Shown one piece after another: positions 6,196 to 14,925 of a stretch of DNA of 64,000 nt. How positions within the stretch are numbered: position 1 is the first letter of the stretch; each line of letters begins with the position of its first letter. The position numbers were made by a program, and so were the translations under genes. The stretch is from Mycobacterium sp. 1100029.7 (GTDB lineage: Bacteria; Actinomycetota; Actinomycetes; Mycobacteriales; Mycobacteriaceae), in assembly GCF_001665235.1 (NCBI RefSeq), contig NZ_LZSC01000050.1, positions 1-64,000 on the forward strand, written 5' to 3'. The notes under the pieces were generated by a model that was not told the origin of the DNA, did no database searches, and was given only the letters and a program-made list of their open reading frames with translations.

Positions 6196-7589
6196 GTTGT
6201 CTTCCAGTCGATTTCGATCGTGTTGGGGTCGAAGTATGCGCCGCCTGTTCGGCGGCCACGAGCTCCGGGGAGCACAGTGACGGTCATCAGAGTGTCGATG
6301 ATGTTGCCGCGCACGTCGGGCGGGCTCGTGGCCCAGGTAGTGCGGAGGTCGTCGCCGGCGAGCACCAGATTGGCTATAGCTGATGCGGAGCGGGCGGCGG
6401 CGAGTTGCGCGTCGATACTGTCGAGCTGACTGCGTAATTCGAGGGTGCCGCGTTTGAGTTGCGGGCCGTCGATGCTGCCGTCGGCGAACATGGCGCTTAG
6501 TTCGTCGAGTCGTGCCCGCAGGCCTTCTCGCCTGCCGTGCAGGGCGCCGATGTCGTCTGCGACGGGTCCGCCGAGGACGATCGCGGCGTCCGGCATTGAC
6601 AGTCTGGTCAGAATGACCTCGTCGATGTAGCTGTCCAGGTGTTCGACGTCGCGGGCGAGATGCTTTGTCTTGCTGCAGGTGTAGGTTCGCCGCCATCCGT
6701 CGGATTTGGTGTGGTTGTGGGCGGCCGCGATCAGGGGTGCGCCGCATTTGCCGCAAATGTAGACGCCGGAACCCTGATGTTTTCGACCGAAGCCGCTGAC
6801 GATTTTGCGGCTGGGATCACGTAAGACGGCTTCGACGGCGGCAAAAGTGTCGCGGTCGAGGATGGTCTCCCAGTTTCCGTCGGCGACGCGGTTGCCCTCG
6901 TGGAGTGAGATCCCGGCGTTGCGCGGCCGCAGCAGTATTTTCCGGACATCGCGGGAGTTGAATTCGTTGCCGCCGAACGATGTTCGCAGTCCGGCGGTGT
7001 TCCAATCGCGGGCGATCTGGCGCAGCGATGTTCCGGTGAGGACGCTATCTGCGGCCTTGCGGATCGCCGCGGCTTCATCGGGGCGTGCCGTGACTCCGTC
7101 GGGTTCGTATCCGAATGCTCTGCGGCCACCTCGGAACTTGCCGTCAAGCGCCGCTTGGGCTTTGGCGCGTTTCTGTCGTTCGATGCTGTGCTCGACTTCG
7201 TGGCGCGCTGCGGCACCAAGCATGCGTGCGACCATCTTGCCGGATGCGGTTGATAGGTCGACGGTTCCCGCTTTGACGGTCTGGACTTGGATGCCGCGCC
7301 GGTCGCAGAGGTCGATGAACGCTTCCAACTCGATCGGTCGGCGGTGTAGCCGGTCGGTGTGCCAAACCACGATGCCCTGCGCTTTGCCGCTGTCGAGGTC
7401 GGCGCACATCTGCTCATAGCCGGGTCGTCGCGTGCCGGAGTAAGCCGAGATGTCGTTGTCGGTGTAGGTCGCGACGATTGTCCAGCCGAGCTTTGCGGCG
7501 AGCTGTGCGCAGTCGGCGCGTTGCCGCTCGACACCGAGCCCGGCACCTTCTCGGTCGCGAGAGATCCGCACGTAGGCGACTGCCAGCAT
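6192..7589 (-). CDS. int: Large serine integrase
   Basis: A 465-residue site-specific recombinase. The catalytic domain (1-140) has VRISRDREG with nucleophile Ser10, then GIVVWHTDRLHRRP and the E-helix ASGKMVARMLGAAARHE. A recombinase domain follows (about 150-275), then a zinc ribbon (Cys279, Cys282, Cys305 and apparently His310) and a coiled-coil segment (about 352-402) typical of directional control. Length and layout match phiRv1 integrase. The ATG at 7589 starts with the usual MLAVAYVRIS; the open frame further upstream runs into the host gene and is not coding. It is transcribed away from the attachment junction, which lies within 40 bases of its start. Confidence 0.93.
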   Translation of the reverse strand: MLAVAYVRISRDREGAGLGVERQRADCAQLAAKLGWTIVATYTDNDISAYSGTRRPGYEQMCADLDSGKAQGIVVWHTDRLHRRPIELEAFIDLCDRRGIQVQTVKAGTVDLSTASGKMVARMLGAAARHEVEHSIERQKRAKAQAALDGKFRGGRRAFGYEPDGVTARPDEAAAIRKAADSVLTGTSLRQIARDWNTAGLRTSFGGNEFNSRDVRKILLRPRNAGISLHEGNRVADGNWETILDRDTFAAVEAVLRDPSRKIVSGFGRKHQGSGVYICGKCGAPLIAAAHNHTKSDGWRRTYTCSKTKHLARDVEHLDSYIDEVILTRLSMPDAAIVLGGPVADDIGALHGRREGLRARLDELSAMFADGSIDGPQLKRGTLELRSQLDSIDAQLAAARSASAIANLVLAGDDLRTTWATSPPDVRGNIIDTLMTVTVLPGARGRRTGGAYFDPNTIEIDWKTT

Positions 7590-7610
7590 GTTTAGAACAG
7601 TATCACTTGA

Positions 7611-7628
7611 CACAATGTCATCGCGTTG
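7611..7628. other. Right attachment junction (attR) region
   Basis: Between the integrase start (7589) and base 7626 the sequence passes from element to host. The host comM frame can be followed back through GCGTTGGCGGCC (7623 onward) to about ATCGCG at 7620; immediately before it there is an in-frame TGA (7608-7610) that cannot be part of comM. The recombination core of a serine integrase is expected at this change. The exact crossover dinucleotide cannot be fixed without the left junction or an empty site. Confidence 0.6.
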
Positions 7629-8885
7629 GCGGCCGCCGTGCTCTCGGCTCAGCGGAAGAATCCGTGGGAACGCCTGGAAAAGACGGTGCTGCTGGGCGAG
7701 CTGTCGCTGGACGGTCGGATCCGGCCGGTGCGCGGCGTGCTGCCCGCGGTGCTGGCCGCCAAACGCGACGGTTGGCCCACCGTTGTCGTCCCGGTCGACA
7801 ACCTGGCCGAGGCCAGTCTGGTCGACGGCATCGACGTGTGGGGCGTCCGCACTCTGGGGCAGTTGCAGGGCTGGCTGGCCGGGTCGGGCCGGTTGAACGA
7901 GCGGATCGCCACGGCCGCCACGGGTCCGGAACGGGCGGGGGATCTGGCCGACGTGGTCGGGCAGGCACAGGCGCGCTTCGCGGTCGAGGTAGCGGCCGCG
8001 GGGGCACACCACCTCATGTTGACCGGACCGCCGGGAATCGGCAAAACAATGCTGGCGCAACGTCTTCCGGGGTTGTTGCCGCGGCTGAGCGACAGCGAGG
8101 CCTTGGAGGTCACCGCGATCCACTCGGTGGCCGGGCTGTTGTCCGGGGACACGCCGCTGATCACCCAGCCGCCGTTCGTGGCGCCGCACCACAGTTCCAG
8201 CGTCGCCGCTCTGGTGGGCGGCGGGTCGGGGATGGCCCGCCCTGGCGCGGTCAGCCGGGCACACCGCGGGGTGCTGTTTCTCGACGAATGTGCGGAGATC
8301 AGTGTCAGTGCACTCGAAGCGTTGCGAACACCGTTGGAGGACGGGTCAATTCGGTTGGCACGCCGCGACGGGGTGGCGTGTTATCCGGCCCGGTTTCAGC
8401 TGGTGCTGGCCGCCAACCCGTGCCCGTGTGCGCCGGCGGACCCTCGGGATTGCATCTGTCCGGCCGCGACCAAACGGCGTTACCTCGGCAAGCTTTCGGG
8501 CCCGCTGCTGGATCGGGTGGATCTGCGGGTGCAGATGAATCCGGTGCGCGCCGAAGCGTTTGCGGGGGCCGACGGAGAGTCGACCGAGCAGGTCCGCCGT
8601 CGGGTCGCGCAGGCGCGCGACACCGCCGCGGCGCGGTGGCGACCGCACGGCTTTGCGACCAATGCCGAAGTAAGCGGGACGCTGTTGCGGCGAAAGTTCC
8701 GGCCCAGCACTACGGCAATGGCCCCGCTGCGTCTCGCGGTGGACCGCGGTCTGCTCAGTATCCGCGGGCTGGATCGCACACTGCGTGTCGCGTGGAGCTT
8801 GGCCGACTTGGCCGGCCGGGAGTCGCCCGGGCTCGACGAGGTCGCCGCCGCGCTGAGTTTCCGGCAGCCGGGGGCGCACCGATGA
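7626..8885 (+). pseudogene. comM: 3' part of comM/yifB, cut by the element
   Basis: The frame encodes the last 419 residues or so of a YifB/ComM AAA+ protein (full length about 500). Visible are Walker A GPPGIGKTM near residue 134, Walker B VLFLDECAEIS near 220, NPCPCAP, and the C-terminal Mg-chelatase-like domain. About 84 N-terminal residues, most of the Lon-protease-like fold, are missing and should lie beyond the left edge of the window. The only in-frame initiator near the junction is a TTG at 7626 without a ribosome binding site. ComM acts in branch migration during uptake of DNA in other bacteria. The stop overlaps the dprA start. Confidence 0.85.
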
Positions 8886-10036
8886 CGGAGATCCTCGACG
8901 CTTCCACCGGGCGGGCCTGGGCCTACCTGTCGCGGGTGGCCGAGCCGCCCTGCCCGGAACTGGCCGCCCTGGTGGCATCTGTCGGCCCGGTCGAGGCGGC
9001 CGACCGGGTCCGGTGTGGCCTGGTCAGCGAGCAGCTGGTGCGGCGCACCGCGGCCAGACGGGACATAGACAGCGCCGCAGCCGATCTCGATCTGATCGAG
9101 CGCCGCGGGGGTCGGCTGATCACACCGGATTGTCCCGAGTGGCCGTTCGCGGCATTCTCGTCGTTCGCCGGGGTCGGCAACCGGGCGGGCGGGGCGCCCC
9201 CACTGGTGCTGTGGGCGTCGGGCCCCGCGCGGCTGGACGAAGTGGCGCAGCGTGCGGCCGCGCTGGTGGGCACCCGGGCGGCAACCGCCTACGGCGAACA
9301 CGTCGCCGCGGATCTGGCGGCGGGACTGACCGAGCGCGACGTCGCGGTCGTGTCCGGCGGCGCCTACGGCATCGACGGCGCGGCACACCGCGCTGCGCTG
9401 GGTTGCGACGGAATCACCGTGGCGGTGTTGGCCGGTGGCATCGATATCCCTTATCCGGCAGGGCATTCGGCGTTACTGCATCGCGTTGGTCAGCATGGGC
9501 TGCTGTTCACTGAATACCCGCCGGGTGTCCGGCCCGCCCGCTACCGCTTCCTCACCCGCAATCGTCTGGTCGCCGCTGTCAGCGGCGCCGCCGTGGTAGT
9601 GGAGGCCGGGCTGCGCAGCGGCGCCGCGAACACCGCGGCGTGGGCGCGGGCGTTGGGCCGGGTGGTGGGCGCGGTTCCCGGTCCCGTTACGTCCTCGGCG
9701 TCGGCCGGTTGTCACGCACTGCTGCGCAACGGCGCCGAATTGATCACCCGGGCCGACGACGTCGTCGAGCTCGTCGGTCGTATCGGCGAGCTCGCTCTCG
9801 AAGAGCCCCGGCCCGTCACGGCTTTGGACGGACTGGGGGAGGCCGACCGCAAGGTCTTCGAGGCCCTGCCCGGCCGCGGTGCCAGCACGGTCGACGAGAT
9901 CGCCGTCGCCTCTGGGTTATTGCCCGAGCAGGTGCTGGGCCCGCTGGCGATGCTGGAGCTGACCGGTCTGGTTCAGCGCCACCAAGGGCAATGGCGCCTC
10001 ACCCGGGCCGTCGCGTCCAAGGCCCGCGCTAGGTGA
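8882..10036 (+). CDS. dprA: DNA processing protein DprA
   Basis: A 384-residue DprA/Smf protein, which in other bacteria protects incoming single strands and loads RecA. The Rossmann-like core shows VGTRAATAYGEHVA, SGGAYGIDGAAHRAAL, AGGIDIPYPAGH, RNRLVAAVSGAAVVVEA and SGAANTAAWA. The last 60 residues (ADRKVFEAL through STVDEIAVASGL) are the winged-helix domain. The ATG overlaps the comM stop (ATGA), so normally it is translated after comM. Because the element separates it from the usual upstream promoter, its expression may now depend on a promoter near the junction. Its 3' end overlaps the converging lyase gene by 8 bases. Confidence 0.93.
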   Translation: MTEILDASTGRAWAYLSRVAEPPCPELAALVASVGPVEAADRVRCGLVSEQLVRRTAARRDIDSAAADLDLIERRGGRLITPDCPEWPFAAFSSFAGVGNRAGGAPPLVLWASGPARLDEVAQRAAALVGTRAATAYGEHVAADLAAGLTERDVAVVSGGAYGIDGAAHRAALGCDGITVAVLAGGIDIPYPAGHSALLHRVGQHGLLFTEYPPGVRPARYRFLTRNRLVAAVSGAAVVVEAGLRSGAANTAAWARALGRVVGAVPGPVTSSASAGCHALLRNGAELITRADDVVELVGRIGELALEEPRPVTALDGLGEADRKVFEALPGRGASTVDEIAVASGLLPEQVLGPLAMLELTGLVQRHQGQWRLTRAVASKARAR

Positions 10037-10943
10037 CCCAGGGGAACGCATCCGCTGTGGACCGGGCGCCCTGGGCGGCCCGCGATCGGTTCGGCTCGTC
10101 CAGCTCGGCCAGTATCTGCGCGCCGGCCGTCACGACGTCGGAGAACACCGCCGGCGTGAGCCACGACGGTTGCAACGCGAACAACAGATCCTCGGTCGAG
10201 GTGTTTCCGCTCGCCCCCGGTGCGAAAGGGCAACCGCCCAGGCCGCCGAGCGCCCCGTCGACCATGTCCGCGCCGGCCTGAATTGCGGCGATGGTATTGG
10301 CGACGCCCAAGCCCCAGGTGTCGTGGCCGTGGAAGACGATCTCGCGCTCGGGTGCCACCTCGCGCACCCGCGCGACCAGCTCCTGCACCTGAGCGGGGGT
10401 GGCTTGGCCCAGCGTGTCGCACAGCATCACGCTCGGGATGTCGGCCGCGCGTGAGTCGGTCACCAAGTCGATGACGCGTTGCGGGTCAACCACTCCCAGG
10501 TACGGACAGGTGAAGGCGGTAGCCAGGGTCAGCTGTAGCCGCACACCTGCGACCGCGGCGAAATCCACGGCTTCGGGCAGCACGGCCATGCTTTGCGAAG
10601 TGCTGCGCCCGATGTTGGCGCAGTTGTGTTCGTCGCTGACCGACAGGCAGTATTCCAGGTTGCGGGCACCGGCCTCGATGGCCCGGGTGACGCCGCGCGG
10701 CGTTGCCGTCCATACCCAACACCGTTGCAGCTCTTCGGGAGTCAGCGCCTCGATGACTTCGACGGTATTGGCCATCGGCGGCACCATGTCGGGGCGCGCC
10801 ATCGCCCCGATTTCCAACGCGTCGATGCCGGCGTCCAGCAACACGCGTGCCAACTTGACCTTGGTCTCGGTGTCGAGCAGCTTGCCGGTGAGCTGCAGGC
10901 CGTCGCGCAGGGTGACATCGCGTAGCCGCACCGGAGCCGTCAT
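10029..10943 (-). CDS. Hydroxymethylglutaryl-CoA lyase-like enzyme
   Basis: A 304-residue TIM-barrel lyase of the DRE-TIM family. It has the opening RDVTLRDGLQ (metal Asp and catalytic Arg), the metal pair in FHGHDTWGLGVAN, and the flexible loop GGLGGCPFAPGASGN with the catalytic Cys. HMG-CoA lyase splits HMG-CoA into acetyl-CoA and acetoacetate; related enzymes cleave other 3-hydroxy-acyl-CoAs. Its ATG overlaps the stop of the CoA-transferase gene (ATGA), so the two form an operon. The neighbouring transferase suggests that the acid is first activated to its CoA ester and then cleaved. The true substrate is not fixed by sequence. Confidence 0.88.
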   Translation of the reverse strand: MTAPVRLRDVTLRDGLQLTGKLLDTETKVKLARVLLDAGIDALEIGAMARPDMVPPMANTVEVIEALTPEELQRCWVWTATPRGVTRAIEAGARNLEYCLSVSDEHNCANIGRSTSQSMAVLPEAVDFAAVAGVRLQLTLATAFTCPYLGVVDPQRVIDLVTDSRAADIPSVMLCDTLGQATPAQVQELVARVREVAPEREIVFHGHDTWGLGVANTIAAIQAGADMVDGALGGLGGCPFAPGASGNTSTEDLLFALQPSWLTPAVFSDVVTAGAQILAELDEPNRSRAAQGARSTADAFPWVT

Positions 10944-12169
10944 GCGACGGGCTCCTCGATGCCAAGAGCGCGAACATCTTGCGCCGCAATGGAGTTGAGT
11001 ATCTCTTCGGTGTGCTCGCCCAGATCCGGTCCCAGGGTGCGGATCGCACGCACACCGTCGCCGATGCGGGGCACAATGCCCGGGAATGCCACGTCGGGCA
11101 GGACCTCAGTGCCCGTGGACACCGGCATGTGCTGAATCATGCCGCGCGCCAAGAATTGCTCATCGGTTTTGATGTCGGACGCGGTATTGATCGGTCCGGC
11201 GGGAACTCCGGCGGCTTCGAGGATCGAAAGTGCTTCGCGCGCAGTCATCGTGGCCGTCCACGCGCCGATCGCCGCATCGAGCTCGTCGCGAGCCTGCCAG
11301 CGCTGGGCGTTGTTGGCCAGTCGCGGGGCCTCGGCCAGATCGGCCCGGCCGATCGTCGTCATGAAGCGGCGATAGATGCCGTCGCCGTTGCCGGCGATCA
11401 CCACCCAGCGTCCGTCGCCGCACTGGTAGGCGTTCGACGGCGCGATGCCTTCCAACCGGCCGCCGGTGCGGACGCGGCTGACCTGGTATGCGTCGTACTC
11501 GGGCACCAACGACTCCATCACCGAGAAAATGGCTTCGGTCAAGGCGACGTCGACGGTGCGGTCGGCCACCGAGGTGGATCGCCCTGCGACACGGTCCTTT
11601 TGGCGCCGGTGCAATGCGACCATTGCACCGAACGCGGCGTAGATGCCGGCGATGGAGTCCCCGATGGACACCCCGGTACGCGACGGTGGCCGGTCGGGTT
11701 CGCCGGTGAGGGCCCGTAGACCTGCCATTGCTTCGGCGACCGCGGCGAAGCCGGGCTCCTGCCGGCGCGGTCCGGTCTGCCCGTAGGCCGAGACCCGCAC
11801 GAAGATCAGGTCGGGGTTCTGCTCGCTGAGCTCCGCCGGGCCGATGCCCCACCGCTCCAAGGTCCCCGGCCGAAAATTCTCCAGGATGATGTCGCAGCTG
11901 CGGGCCAGCTCCCGCACGATCGCCTGACCTCGCCCGCTCTTGAGGTCGACGACTACCGACTTCTTGTTGCGGTTGATGGTGCGAAACAGCATCGACGTCG
12001 TCCCGGAGTACAGCCGCCAGGTGCGCAACTCGTCCCCGGTCTCGGGCCGTTCGACCTTGATGACTTCGGCGCCGAAATCGGCCAGCAACCGGCCTGCGGT
12101 AGGCGCGGCGATGTAATTGCCCAGCTCGAGGACGCGTATCCGGTCGAGCGGTCCGTTGGCTTCGTTCAC
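10940..12169 (-). CDS. Family III CoA transferase (CaiB/BaiF)
   Basis: A 409-residue CoA transferase. Characteristic are VLELGNYIAAPTAGRLLADFGAEVIKVE at the N-terminus, NRNKKSVVVDLKSG, ILENFRPG, FVRVSAYGQTGP, and the catalytic Asp171 in the GDSIAG motif, at the place of Asp169 in formyl-CoA transferase. I chose the GTG at 12169 because AGAGGA lies five bases upstream and the family begins just before this point. It is the first gene of a two-gene operon with the lyase. Together they would activate and split a hydroxy acid. The divergent gene is an MFS transporter, likely for the same acid. Confidence 0.88.
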   Translation of the reverse strand: MNEANGPLDRIRVLELGNYIAAPTAGRLLADFGAEVIKVERPETGDELRTWRLYSGTTSMLFRTINRNKKSVVVDLKSGRGQAIVRELARSCDIILENFRPGTLERWGIGPAELSEQNPDLIFVRVSAYGQTGPRRQEPGFAAVAEAMAGLRALTGEPDRPPSRTGVSIGDSIAGIYAAFGAMVALHRRQKDRVAGRSTSVADRTVDVALTEAIFSVMESLVPEYDAYQVSRVRTGGRLEGIAPSNAYQCGDGRWVVIAGNGDGIYRRFMTTIGRADLAEAPRLANNAQRWQARDELDAAIGAWTATMTAREALSILEAAGVPAGPINTASDIKTDEQFLARGMIQHMPVSTGTEVLPDVAFPGIVPRIGDGVRAIRTLGPDLGEHTEEILNSIAAQDVRALGIEEPVA

Positions 12170-12224
12170 TGGATTCCTCTCCGTAACCCACATCGTGCAC
12201 TGCAACCCACAATATGGCAACAAA

Positions 12225-12245
12225 CTCTTCCATTCCGTGGAAGAG
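12225..12245. promoter_or_regulatory. Palindromic operator candidate between CoA transferase and MFS genes
   Basis: CTCTTCCA (12225-12232) and TGGAAGAG (12238-12245) are exact complements around a 5-base centre. The site lies in the 182-base divergent region, 56 bases upstream of the CoA-transferase start and about 107 upstream of the MFS start. Such TTCCA-N5-TGGAA symmetry is of the kind bound by IclR-family dimers, and an IclR gene lies at the far end of this island. The link is inferred. Confidence 0.45.
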
Positions 12246-12351
12246 GCCGCTACAGTCGGATGTTGTTGGGTTGCTCACAATGCAAATGACAACTCACTTT
12301 GTAGGACCCCGTTGCGATAGCGATGGGCTCTCGACGATGAGAGGGCGGCGA

Positions 12352-13734
12352 ATGACCACAGCACCGACCACTGCAGTGAGCGGGGACTCCGTCGGCGCGC
12401 AACTGGATCGCCTGCCGGTGGGTGCCGTGCACCGCAAGGTCGTCGTCGCGGTCGGGCTGGGACTGTTCTTCGAGATCTACGAGATCTTCTTGTCCAGCAC
12501 CATGAGCGCCACCCTCCGCCACGACTTCGGCGTTCGCGGGACCGCACTCAAGCTGGTACTGGCCTCGTCATTCATCGGCATGTTCTTCGGCGCAGCACTT
12601 TTCGGCCGCCTCGCCGATCAGATGGGCCGCCGTAAGTCATTTCTGGTTGGCCTGAGCTGGTTTTCGGCCTTCTCATTGGTCGGAGCTTTCGCTCCCTCCC
12701 CGGTGATACTGGTGTTCGCCCGGTTCATGGCCGGGGTCGGGATCGGCGCCGTCTATCCGGTGGCCGACTCCTACCTTGCCGACGTCCTGCCCAGAGAACA
12801 CCGCGGCCGGCTGGCCTCCTATGCCTATACATGTTCGTTTCTCGCGGTGCCCTTCGCCGCGTTCCTGGCGTGGTGGTTGACCCAGCATTCGCCGCTCGGC
12901 ATCGCGGGATGGCGCTGGCTATTGGCGTTGGGTGCCGGTGGCGCCGTCATTGTGTTCGCCCTCAACCGCTGGCTACCGGAGTCGCCGCGCTGGCTGGTGT
13001 CCGTGGGACGCCTCGACGACGCGCAGCGCGCGCTCGACATCTTCGCTGCCGGGTCGAAAGCGCCTGCGACGCAGCTCAAGACTCCTCCCGACGCCCTCCG
13101 CGCCGGCGTCGGGGGGCCAACTCAATCCGCACTGAAGCAACTGCGGCGTGCTCCTTACAACCGCCGGGTGCTGATGCTGACGGTGTTCCACCTGTTCCAG
13201 ACCTACGGCTACTACGGGTTCGGCACGCTGGCCGCGCTGGTGCTGGTCAGTCGCGGCTACACCGTCACCTCCTCGATGTTGTTCAGTGCGCTGTCGTTTC
13301 TCGGCTATCCGATCGGCTCGCTGATGGCGATCCCGCTGATGGTGAAGTTCGAGCGCAAGTTTCTGCTCGTCGGCTCGATCGTCGCGGTCGCCGCATTCGG
13401 GTTGTTGTTCGCGACCCAATCGTCGGTCGTGGCGATCATCGTGTTCGGTTTCTTGACCACCGCCACCAGCAACGTCTTTTCCAACGCGTATCACGTCTAC
13501 CAGGCGGAGATCTTCCCGACCACCGTGCGCGCCACCGCCGTCGGCTGGACCTACTCGCTGTCCCGGTTATCAAGTGGCGCTGCGCCTTTCATATTGATCC
13601 CGATCCTGGACCACTACGGTGCCGGCGCGATGTTCACGGTCGTCGCCGTCGCATTGGCCATCGTCATCGTCGCCGTCCTCGCGCTAGGCCCGCGGACGTC
13701 GCGACGCAGTCTTGAGGAGATCAATCCTGTTTGA
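12352..13734 (+). CDS. MFS transporter, sugar/aromatic-acid type
   Basis: A 460-residue inner-membrane carrier with 12 predicted membrane segments. The loop 2-3 signature GRLADQMGRRK is intact, and the family pattern YPVADSYLADVLPREHRGRL follows segment 4; WLPESPRWL lies after segment 6. Members carry sugars, carboxylates or aromatic acids by proton symport. The ATG at 12352 has GAGAGG seven to twelve bases upstream; ATGs at 12337 and earlier lack this. The next gene, a PPE, begins inside the last 23 bases of this frame, so transporter and PE/PPE genes are probably made together. Divergent from the CoA-transferase operon. Confidence 0.88.
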   Translation: MTTAPTTAVSGDSVGAQLDRLPVGAVHRKVVVAVGLGLFFEIYEIFLSSTMSATLRHDFGVRGTALKLVLASSFIGMFFGAALFGRLADQMGRRKSFLVGLSWFSAFSLVGAFAPSPVILVFARFMAGVGIGAVYPVADSYLADVLPREHRGRLASYAYTCSFLAVPFAAFLAWWLTQHSPLGIAGWRWLLALGAGGAVIVFALNRWLPESPRWLVSVGRLDDAQRALDIFAAGSKAPATQLKTPPDALRAGVGGPTQSALKQLRRAPYNRRVLMLTVFHLFQTYGYYGFGTLAALVLVSRGYTVTSSMLFSALSFLGYPIGSLMAIPLMVKFERKFLLVGSIVAVAAFGLLFATQSSVVAIIVFGFLTTATSNVFSNAYHVYQAEIFPTTVRATAVGWTYSLSRLSSGAAPFILIPILDHYGAGAMFTVVAVALAIVIVAVLALGPRTSRRSLEEINPV

Positions 13735-14803
13735 CTACTGCGCGCTACCGCCGGAGATCAACTCCGCCCGGATGTATGCCGGCGCCGGACCGGGGCCCAT
13801 GATGGCCGCGGCGGCGGCCTGGGACTACCTCGCGGCCGAGCTGGCAGCGACCGCCGCCAGCTACTCGTCGGTGACCACCGAGTTGACGTCCTCATCATGG
13901 TTCGGTCCCGCCGCGAAAGCCATGATGGCCGCGGCAATGCCGTTCATCTCGTGGCTCGGCGCAGCCGCAACGCTGGCCGAACAGACGAGTGCGCAGGCCA
14001 AGCTGGTCGCGTCGGCCTTCGACGCGGCCTTCGAGATGACGGTCCCGCCGCCGGTGATCGCGGAGAACCGTGCACAGTTAGCGGTGCTCGTCGCGACCAA
14101 CTTCTTCGGCCAGAACACCCCGGCGATCGCGATGACCGAGGCCGGCTACGCCGGAATGTGGGCCCAAGACGCCACCGCCATGAACGGCTATGCGGGTTCG
14201 GTGGCCGCCGCCGCGCAACTGGTCCCGTTCGCCGAGCCGACCCAGACCACCGACCCGGCCGGACTGACCCAACAGCAAGCCGCGGTCGCTGCCGCTGCGG
14301 CGACCGGCGCACCGGCGGCCACGCAGACATCGCTCAACGACATCGTCAATATGTTGTCCAGTCAGATAAAAGGACTGCTGTTCGGCCCCCTAGACGTCAT
14401 CTACTGGCCGATGATCTATGTGGGATCGCTGATTTTCCAGCAGATCGGTGCGCTGTGGCCCGAGCATCTCGCCGGCGGGGCCGCCGTCGGTTTGGCCGCC
14501 ACGCCCGCCCTCGCGGCGCCGGTCAACGTCGGCGGTGGGCTGATCTCGGCAAAGTTGGCTTCCTCAACCAAGATCGGCGCACTGTCGGTGCCAACGAACT
14601 GGTCTGCGACAACGCCGACTGCGGCAGAAGAGTCCATCGCCGCGGCGATCGGCACCGAAGATGTCAGCGGATCGTCGGGCGGACCCGAGGCACTGCTGCG
14701 CCAACTGCCGCCGGTCCGCGGCAGGCGTGACCGCGGCGGCCTGCCGCCCCGCGAATACGGATTTCGCCCCCGATTCACTGCTCGTCCGCCATCGGCGGGA
14801 TAA
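13712..14803 (+). CDS. PPE family protein, SVP subgroup
   Basis: A PPE protein of about 360 residues, exported by a type VII system (ESX-5 in slow growers) and placed on the cell surface. The PPE domain (first 180 residues) has LPPEINSARMYAGAG and the WFG turn (SSSWFGPAAKAMM). The SVP signature GALSVPTNW lies near residue 290, and the tail ends REYGFRPRFTARPPSAG. The in-frame TTG at 13712 is given as start, but a CTG at 13727 (LFDYCALPPE) fits the family N-terminus and the GAGGAG seven bases upstream better. Either start overlaps the MFS gene, implying coupling. A PE gene follows after 122 bases. Confidence 0.85.
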   Translation: MRRSILFDYCALPPEINSARMYAGAGPGPMMAAAAAWDYLAAELAATAASYSSVTTELTSSSWFGPAAKAMMAAAMPFISWLGAAATLAEQTSAQAKLVASAFDAAFEMTVPPPVIAENRAQLAVLVATNFFGQNTPAIAMTEAGYAGMWAQDATAMNGYAGSVAAAAQLVPFAEPTQTTDPAGLTQQQAAVAAAAATGAPAATQTSLNDIVNMLSSQIKGLLFGPLDVIYWPMIYVGSLIFQQIGALWPEHLAGGAAVGLAATPALAAPVNVGGGLISAKLASSTKIGALSVPTNWSATTPTAAEESIAAAIGTEDVSGSSGGPEALLRQLPPVRGRRDRGGLPPREYGFRPRFTARPPSAG

Positions 14804-14925
14804 CGCCGTGGCCCGAAACAAAAACTGAACACCAAAGCCTTCGAATGTGATCGTCGGAACTGCGATCCAGTCGTTGTCGGTACCTCGGCTCGTTGAGCCG
14901 CAAGGTTATTGAGTAAGGAGATCAA

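Larger units (their letters stand above)
1..7619. mobile_element. phiRv1-like integrated phage satellite (left end outside window)
   Basis: Seen: eleven minus-strand genes, many overlapping by 1 to 4 bases, running from a large serine integrase at the right edge to an HK97-type capsid gene near base 140. The order integrase, small protein, directionality factor, Cys-rich protein, ATPase, small proteins, protease, capsid is the order I remember for phiRv1 (Rv1586c to Rv1576c). No tail, portal, large terminase or lysis gene is visible. The right boundary is where the comM reading frame resumes, near 7620. The left boundary and the 5' part of comM are outside the window. Inference: a capsid-encoding satellite dependent on a helper phage, or the remnant of one. 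Confidence 0.85.

Noticed and set aside
7590..8264. Upstream extension of the integrase frame into comM
   Set aside because: It is antisense to comM, low complexity, and the family start MLAVAYVRIS is at 7589.
7478..8881. Plus-strand frame running through integrase start and comM into dprA
   Set aside because: Up to 8881 it is out of frame with comM and has no recognisable protein; only the part from the ATG at 8882 is DprA.
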